Below, one piece after another: positions 45,241 through 50,121 of a stretch of DNA of 50,121 nucleotides. The notes beneath the pieces are model-generated. The model saw only the letters and a program-made list of their open reading frames with translations. It had not been told where the DNA came from and did no database searches. How positions within the stretch are numbered: position 1 is the first letter of the stretch; every line of letters begins with the position of its first letter. This DNA comes from an uncultured Thermogutta sp. (lineage in GTDB: Bacteria > Planctomycetota > Planctomycetia > Pirellulales > Thermoguttaceae), in contig CAKZMM010000069.1 of the NCBI GenBank assembly GCA_937128505.1, forward strand, positions 1 through 50,121. Direction: 5' to 3'. The position numbers were made by a program, and so were the translations under genes.

Positions 45241-46277
45241 TTCCACCGCAAACCCTGTTAGCTACCCGTGGCGATAGCCCGCCACGATGCTGAAAATCGT
45301 GACGATGCTCAAAATGGACGATGCTCAAAATGATGGCCGCCCCACTGGACCGCATCGTGTAGAAGGAGCACGCGTCGTTGCTTTCGAAGTCTCCCATCGG
45401 TTTTGAGACTTCTTGTGTTAAACCGCCGCCGCCTGTCAAGGTAAACGCATACCGAAATCAAAACACCCTTTTTTAATCATTCCCCAATGCACAAACTCTA
45501 TGTCGGCCGCATCGCCTGGCGGTGCCCGCGCATATGAGGCGATAGGGCCGCGACTTTCTCGAGGCGGTAAAGCTCACCTCAGGGCGCTGGAGCCGCTACC
45601 CAAACCTCGGGTACTTTTCCGCAAGCGGCGAAAGGTTTTCCGCGGCGAACGGCTTTTTGGATGCTGCGGGTTACTCGAACGATGCAAACTTTACCGAAAA
45701 CTCCTTGGGCCATCTCTGAACCTTCGGCACCGACTTGGTGGAGTTTCGTACCCAAAACCTTTAGCCGCAATTGCGAGGCGTCCCTCTTCTGAAAAGCTTA
45801 GGTCAGCTTCCCCCGCGGAGCAAACCGCGACGGTTGTTCCCATCGCCGAGCTGCGCCGCACTGAGTTGCCGTATGGCTCCTGGGGGTAATTGGCGTGCTG
45901 AACAAGTTCCTCCCGTGGGAAGCGCGGCTAACACGGCGAATGATCGGCGGACCTACCCGGCGATCGCGCAGGGCACACCATGGAGGGGTGGTAAACGGGT
46001 GGCAAGTGAAAAGGGGCGAACAACCGCGCGTGCCCTCAACGGGGGTTTTCGCCCTACCCGGACGAAACGCCGCCCCGCTCATCCGGAGGACAGATGGGCT
46101 TTCGCCTCGACGGGGCTTTTCGTTCTACACGAATGGAACGCAGGGAGGGTCTAATTAGCCCTACCAGAATTGGCTCTAATCAGCCGTAACCAAAATCACA
46201 CTCTAATTATCTAAAAATCAGACTCTAATTATCTAATTAGTCGTGACAGAATTAGACTCTAATTAGTCGCAGCAAAA
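45241..46277. other. 1.0-kb spacer
   Basis: It contains the 16-18-bp array at 45285-45334 and the array at 46149-46290. Frames across 45500-46150 are Arg-rich and lack ribosome sites, and I do not accept them as genes. Confidence 0.45.
45285..45334. repeat. 16-18-bp array just upstream of the coiled-coil gene
   Basis: Three units at 45285, 45303 and 45319 share CGATGCTCAAAATG. The array ends about 40 bp before the gene start, in its leader. Confidence 0.85.
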
Positions 46278-46290
46278 TTAGCCGTACCAA
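46149..46290. repeat. About 26-bp array whose first unit is the 3' end of the Tat-TIM-barrel gene
   Basis: Read on the - strand, about five units of the type GACTAATTAGAGTCTGATT follow one another, several ending in TTGGTTAC- or TGGTAGG-like sequence. The gene's last codons and stop (GGTACGGCTAATTTTG) match the GGTTACGGCTGATTAG and GGTAGGGCTAATTAG copies. The array therefore begins within the coding sequence and carries copies of the stop region. Confidence 0.82.
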
Positions 46291-47291
46291 GGCCGGGTCC
46301 GACCCTCGGTTTTGCGGAGGGCTTCCCGGGCCAAGGCCACGTCCTCAGCCAGTTGGAAGTCGAACATGCCGGCCACGATAAAGTCGGCACCGTGCCGGTA
46401 GGCAAACGAGAAGGCGATCCGCGGATGAATCGCCCCGGCTGCCATCACTTTGAAAGCTACCCACGGGCGCTTAACCGAGGCCATGAACTCGGCCGTCTTT
46501 TGCCAATCCAAACACCAGATGTTGTCGTGGTAGCCGCCGAACTCGTTGCTGGGCGGCTTGTACCAGCACCATTCTTCTCGTTTTTCCGGCGGGCTGGCCG
46601 ACCAGTATCGATCCGGGTGGAAGGTCTTCACATAATAGTCGGGCCCAATCCCGTGCTTTTCGCAGGCGATGGGCGTCTGGAGCGAGTGGGAGCCCACCCC
46701 GGCGGGCACACCCTCGGCACGAATGAGCTCAAGGGCTTTGGCAATCACATCGAGCCGGCCCGCCATGACGTGCCGGTCCGTCACCTCTCCGTGGGTATAA
46801 ACTAACGTGGCTCCTTTATCGATTACGGAACGGATTTGGGCACGCATCGCCTCCGGATCTTCGCTCGGCGAGATGCAGACCATGCTTTGCATCTTGCTGC
46901 CGTAGTGTTTCAGATATTTCACGAAGACATCCTGGCACTTCGGATCCAGGAGGAGCGTGTTGATGCCGTGAGCCTCAGCCAAAGCCAGCGTCTCGCAGAC
47001 TTTTTCGTCCGTGTTATACGCCTTGAAAAGTCGCGAGACGTAGATCAGATCACGAGCATGGGCCCAACCGCCGATGAGGTTTCCCCCGAGGAATAGCCGA
47101 CTAATTCGCACATGTTTGATCTGCCCCATTGGAAGTCCTTCACCCGCGCGTGGCGGAGCTTGCTGCCGATCGGCCCCCTCCTGCAATGCCGCTAAGAGAA
47201 TCCGCTCCTCTAAGCTGTATACTGACCCGGCGGCTGCAGCTCCGGCCAGGGTTTTCATCAGGAATTGACGGCGATCGTCTCGTCGGGGCAT
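46278..47291 (-). CDS. Tat-exported TIM-barrel protein, aldo/keto-reductase-like
   Basis: A 337-residue protein. A twin-arginine leader (DRRQFLMKTLAGAAAAG, residues 6-22) predicts folded export. The body starts ISRLFLGGNLIGGWAHARDL and continues with alternating strands and helices (AEAHGINTLLLDPKC, KGATLVYTHGEVTD, EGVPAGVGSHSLQT, KVMAAGAIHPRIAF, HGADFIVAGMFDFQLAED), consistent with a TIM barrel. It resembles uncharacterised planctomycete proteins related to aldo/keto reductases, but I cannot see the full Asp-Tyr-Lys-His tetrad, so catalysis is uncertain. The ATG at 47291 has GAAGGAG at 6 bases. It stands alone, and its stop codon lies in the first unit of a repeat array. Confidence 0.75.
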   Translation of the reverse strand: MPRRDDRRQFLMKTLAGAAAAGSVYSLEERILLAALQEGADRQQAPPRAGEGLPMGQIKHVRISRLFLGGNLIGGWAHARDLIYVSRLFKAYNTDEKVCETLALAEAHGINTLLLDPKCQDVFVKYLKHYGSKMQSMVCISPSEDPEAMRAQIRSVIDKGATLVYTHGEVTDRHVMAGRLDVIAKALELIRAEGVPAGVGSHSLQTPIACEKHGIGPDYYVKTFHPDRYWSASPPEKREEWCWYKPPSNEFGGYHDNIWCLDWQKTAEFMASVKRPWVAFKVMAAGAIHPRIAFSFAYRHGADFIVAGMFDFQLAEDVALAREALRKTEGRTRPWYG

Positions 47292-48046
47292 GGCTTACTC
47301 CTTCTCGCATTCCAAGGGGCGAACGTGCCAAGTGCTATCGTGCTGCTAAATGCGGTTTTTGGTTGAATGCCGCTCGGTTGTCCTACTTCTCTAATCCAAT
47401 GCGGCTTGGTTATCGTGCTTCTGTCTTGCGATTCGGCGTGCTTATCGTAGGAATTATCGTACTTATCGTACGAATCTGTGGGCGATGACACGTTCTCTGT
47501 TTCAATTCCGTCTTACGCTGCATCCGACTCGCGACGGGGATCGACTTATCCTGGTTTACCCTCGGCGCACTAGCCAGCCTTTATGGCCATTAAGCAACAG
47601 GAACTTGGATACTCAGAGGGCAGGGGGCACCCAGGTGGCTAACCGGCAGTAACTCGTCAAACCACGAATTTATTTTAGTCAAGAACTTCTTGCTATAAAA
47701 GTGAAAGGTTCTAATTCGGAGAGGGTTCGCTCGTAAATTAATGATCTCGGCGGTATGAATTAGGCCGAGTTAATCGCGCCGCGCATCCCAGCGGCCGAGG
47801 GTAGCCCCGACGGCGGGGATACCATTTAACCAACTTGCCGCAGTAAATCTCTGAGTAGTCAAAAGCGGTTTGCTGATGCTTTTGCGCTTGTTCGCCCTCA
47901 ATTTTCGTGGGCAAAAAATTCAATCCAAGATCCTCATTTGGAGCATGTCGATTTTTATCGCAGGCATCCGGTTTCTAATGCGGAGCTTGCCGCTTGTCAT
48001 TGGGGGGCGTGCCACGGCAGGGATGCACCCGGCCGATTCGTATCAC

Positions 48047-48283
48047 CTAAAAAAGCATATCGAATATCCATGGAAAGAAATGGGAAGGATCTACGAAAGA
48101 CGAAAACGGCACGAGGATCTTGATAGTCGCCAGCGTGAAGCCTGCAAGGCAAGCGATTGGAATGACGACAAACCGCCAAATGCTACCGAGGGCAAATGCC
48201 AAACCTTACAGGAAAATGACGATGGGGAAGTCTTCGTTTTTAGGATTCACCCAGGAAAAGATCCGGCATATCTCGCGCGACAT
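48047..48283 (-). pseudogene. Possible decayed small membrane-protein gene
   Basis: An ATG at 48283 has AGGAGA seven bases upstream. The frame reads MSREICRIFSWVNPKNEDFP..., meets TAA at 48206-48208 after 25 codons, then continues in the same frame for 52 codons to TAG at 48047. The second part is strongly hydrophobic (GLAFALGSIWRFVVIPIACL, then AGFTLATIKILVPF). That looks like two membrane segments rather than random translation. Homologues are not known to me. One nonsense mutation in a small membrane protein would explain it, but chance remains possible. Confidence 0.35.
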
Positions 48284-48380
48284 AAATGCGTCTCCTGTAA
48301 CCCGGTTAAAAAAGTGGCAGCGGGAATTCGCGGTGGCGGCGAGCCGTTGACTTATCGGTAACTCATCGGTGCGGTGTCTA

Positions 48381-48450
48381 ATATAACCCAGGCACGGTCC
48401 TCTCGCCAAATCCGGATATAACCCAGGCAAAGTCCTTAACCCAAATCCGG
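48381..48450. repeat. 35-bp tandem duplication
   Basis: Two adjacent 35-base copies (48381-48415 and 48416-48450). Both begin ATATAACCCAGGCA and end CCAAATCCGG, and a fragment of a third starts at 48451. This is the longest unit in the window. Confidence 0.88.
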
Positions 48451-49058
48451 ATATTTGGGGCGGCCGAAACGAACCGATACCGATTTAAAGCGACAATGCA
48501 CGATTTCAAAACAGCGGGTCTCAAGTTGGCTGATGAACCTGATCAAAAGAACTCGGCTGAGGCATTTGCGCCCGGGTTCACTGCTTTCTCACCGCGATAC
48601 GCCTATGCGGCGTGAAAGCCCTCACCGAAATTTGGGGACGCGGGATTCCAGCGTACTCGATTCAGCACTTTAAGATAACCGAAATAATCGAAATAGTAGC
48701 CAATTTGGACTTTTTATGCATGGCGTAGTAATGAAATGCCATCGTTTCTATCGAGTTAGTGGGGTTTAATACGTAGGGTTGGAGCGAAAACCCGCCTTAC
48801 CCATGGACGGCTTCATGCAGAAAAAAGGATGGATTCTTTACGAGCAACCAAAGGGAGTAAGCGCAAGTAGGAAATACGGTCAAAAAGGAGAAAAAAGTAA
48901 AGAAGGAGAAAGGGATGTTGGCTACCAATCGACCCTCAATCCGGAGCGACTCCTAACTTTTCGATTCGAAGAAGTTTACTGATCAATAACCCGGGTCTGC
49001 TACCTAAAGAATCCATACCGCAGTTGTGCGAGCTAACCGCAATAGATTGGTCTCGTCG

Positions 49059-49979
49059 CTAGCATGGCTGAGATTCACTTTCCGCGGGCTTATTGCGATC
49101 TGAGTACTTCACCAAGGTAACTTCGTTGCCCGTATCGTTATAGATCACTTCATCCATAAAGGTCTTCATTAATAGCAAACCACGTCCGCTCGCTTTTTCA
49201 AGGTTTGCCGGGTCTGTGGGATCCGGCAATGAATTGGGGTCAAACCCGGGGCCTTCATCGCGGATCATAAAGCGGGCAGCGTCCCGGGCAAGGCGTGCCC
49301 GAACATAAATCCGCCGGTTACAGTACGGCGGGGTCCGCATTCGTTCTTGGATAAGTCGGTAATAAGCCTCGTCGTCTTCCCCGCGAAGTTCGGACCCCAC
49401 TTGAAGGTTGCCGTGATACAGGGCATTCGCCAGGGCTTCTTCCAGGGCAACGCCGACGCGAGTGCGTTCCCATTCGTCGCAAATCCCCAAATTCTCCATA
49501 ATTTGCTGAAGATAGTTAATAAGCGGCGCAATCAGAACGGAATTATTCTCCAACTCGAAAGTGCATTCGTTGCAGGTCATGCACTCCATAAGTCGGACTT
49601 GTTTCTGCTGGCTACTCGATACGGCTAAGACGTTCCGAACCGTTGCCAGCATCCGCCGTGCTAAAGAGCGCTTGGGGACATAGCTTGCGGCACCGCGTTG
49701 AAGGGCCTGCACTACGATCTCTTCGCTGCCCCGGGAACTGATCAGAATGATCGGGACCGAGGGGTATCGTTCCCGCACCGCCCCGACCAGCTCTAAGCCG
49801 TCCATTTCCGGCATAATGAGGTCGGTAACCACCACGTCCGGCACTTGGTGGGCCATTTTCTCCAGTGCCTCTAAACCGTGGACGGCATAGTCCACATGCA
49901 GATCTTCGTCATTGCGAAGATACTGCCCGACAAGGTGGCGATCCACTGCCGAATCGTCTACGACGAGCACATTCGGCAT
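49059..49979 (-). CDS. Receiver-HATPase fusion regulator (response regulator with RsbW-like anti-sigma/serine kinase domain)
   Basis: A 306-residue protein. The receiver domain spans 1-120 with the DD pocket at 8-9, phospho-acceptor D53 (VVTDLIMPEMDG), switch Ser 81/82 and K103. A short linker with three Cys (ECMTCNEC, about 131-138) follows. The HATPase_c domain of the RsbW/anti-sigma type spans about 145-290: N-box VALEEALANALYHGN, G1 DEGPGFDP and G2 SGRGLLLMKTF. It has no DHp dimerisation helix, so it is not a classical histidine kinase. Phosphorylation of the receiver probably controls partner binding or serine phosphorylation of an anti-anti-sigma factor. The ATG at 49979 has GGGAGGAG upstream. 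No STAS or sigma gene is visible in the window. Confidence 0.9.
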   Translation of the reverse strand: MPNVLVVDDSAVDRHLVGQYLRNDEDLHVDYAVHGLEALEKMAHQVPDVVVTDLIMPEMDGLELVGAVRERYPSVPIILISSRGSEEIVVQALQRGAASYVPKRSLARRMLATVRNVLAVSSSQQKQVRLMECMTCNECTFELENNSVLIAPLINYLQQIMENLGICDEWERTRVGVALEEALANALYHGNLQVGSELRGEDDEAYYRLIQERMRTPPYCNRRIYVRARLARDAARFMIRDEGPGFDPNSLPDPTDPANLEKASGRGLLLMKTFMDEVIYNDTGNEVTLVKYSDRNKPAESESQPC

Positions 49980-50121
49980 TAATGAGTCTCCTCCCGTCCC
50001 AGAATCTCAGCTACTGCTATTTTGAAGGCTTGCTTTTTGGCACTTGGTTCCTGCTTTTGTTCAACGAACCTTAGTCCCCTACTTCTTCAGGCTATCTTCT
50101 TAAGAGCCTCTAACAAAATGA

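Larger units (their letters stand above)
47292..49058. other. 1.8-kb spacer with a possible decayed gene and a 35-bp duplication
   Basis: It contains TTATCGTAC repeats at about 47438-47475, the possible pseudogene at 48047-48283, the 35-bp pair at 48381-48450 and an A/G-rich stretch near 48860-48915. A 163-codon + strand frame over 47870-48361 has no ribosome site and lies opposite the possible decayed gene. Confidence 0.45.

Noticed and set aside
47870-48361. 163-codon + strand frame
   Set aside because: No ribosome site; its hydrophobic start is not followed by coherent protein sequence, and the - strand holds a better, though decayed, candidate.
1-50121. tRNA, rRNA, insertion sequence, prophage or integron
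   Set aside because: No tRNA T-arm-like GGTTCGAATCC context with matching acceptor ends, no rRNA-like sequence, no transposase or integrase motif and no terminal inverted repeats were found by eye.

Overview
The window looks like a chromosomal segment of a planctomycete (Planctomycetota, probably Pirellulales; that rank is inference). The evidence is a set of protein families largely typical of this phylum: a DUF1501 protein beside a DUF1549/DUF1553 protein and a GH109-like Gfo/Idh/MocA oxidoreductase with a Tat leader, a BBP2 (OmpL-like) outer-membrane porin, a receiver-HATPase fusion, and exported carbohydrate-active enzymes. A full-length pyruvate:ferredoxin oxidoreductase suggests at least partly fermentative or anaerobic metabolism. 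I found no rRNA, tRNA, CRISPR array, insertion sequence or phage gene.

Layout. 1-3.4 kb: bacteriohemerythrin (-), a decayed secreted alpha/beta-hydrolase gene (+), and pterin-4a-carbinolamine dehydratase (+). 4.3-8.7 kb: an exported GH2 glycosidase followed by an exported right-handed beta-helix glycosidase with a Calx-beta-like tail, a small polysaccharide-degradation pair. 9.6-14.8 kb, all +: cysteine desulfurase, an RlmM/FtsJ-like RNA 2'-O-methyltransferase, an exported SAM methyltransferase, and a single-receiver response regulator. 15.4-20.1 kb (-): nifJ and a dihydroorotate-dehydrogenase-like gene joined by an ATGA overlap. 20.1-22.8 kb: a long spacer without a convincing gene. 22.8-29.9 kb (+): GT4 glycosyltransferase, BBP2 porin, beta-propeller lipoprotein, trpC. 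30-33.6 kb: mutY (-) divergent from a TPR-like protein (+), then a small orphan (+). 33.8-39 kb (-): the DUF1549/DUF1553, DUF1501 and GH109-like set. 39.9-45.2 kb (-): a coiled-coil protein, a formylglycine-generating-enzyme-fold protein without the catalytic cysteines, a zinc-ribbon TRAFAC-like GTPase, a divergent RNase HII/HIII-like nuclease and SixA. 46.3-50 kb (-): a Tat-exported TIM-barrel protein and a receiver-HATPase regulator.

The most unusual property is the non-coding part. By my count only about 63% of the window is coding. The spacers carry many short degenerate tandem-repeat arrays, each with its own unit sequence, mostly with periods of 16-26 bp. In two places the first unit of the array is the 3' end of the neighbouring gene, stop codon included, and in one place the duplicated unit carries a gene's Shine-Dalgarno sequence. 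This points to local slippage or end duplication as a continuing source of spacer DNA. The second item of interest is the GTPase / FGE-fold / coiled-coil set, which may be an uncharacterised NTPase-controlled system.
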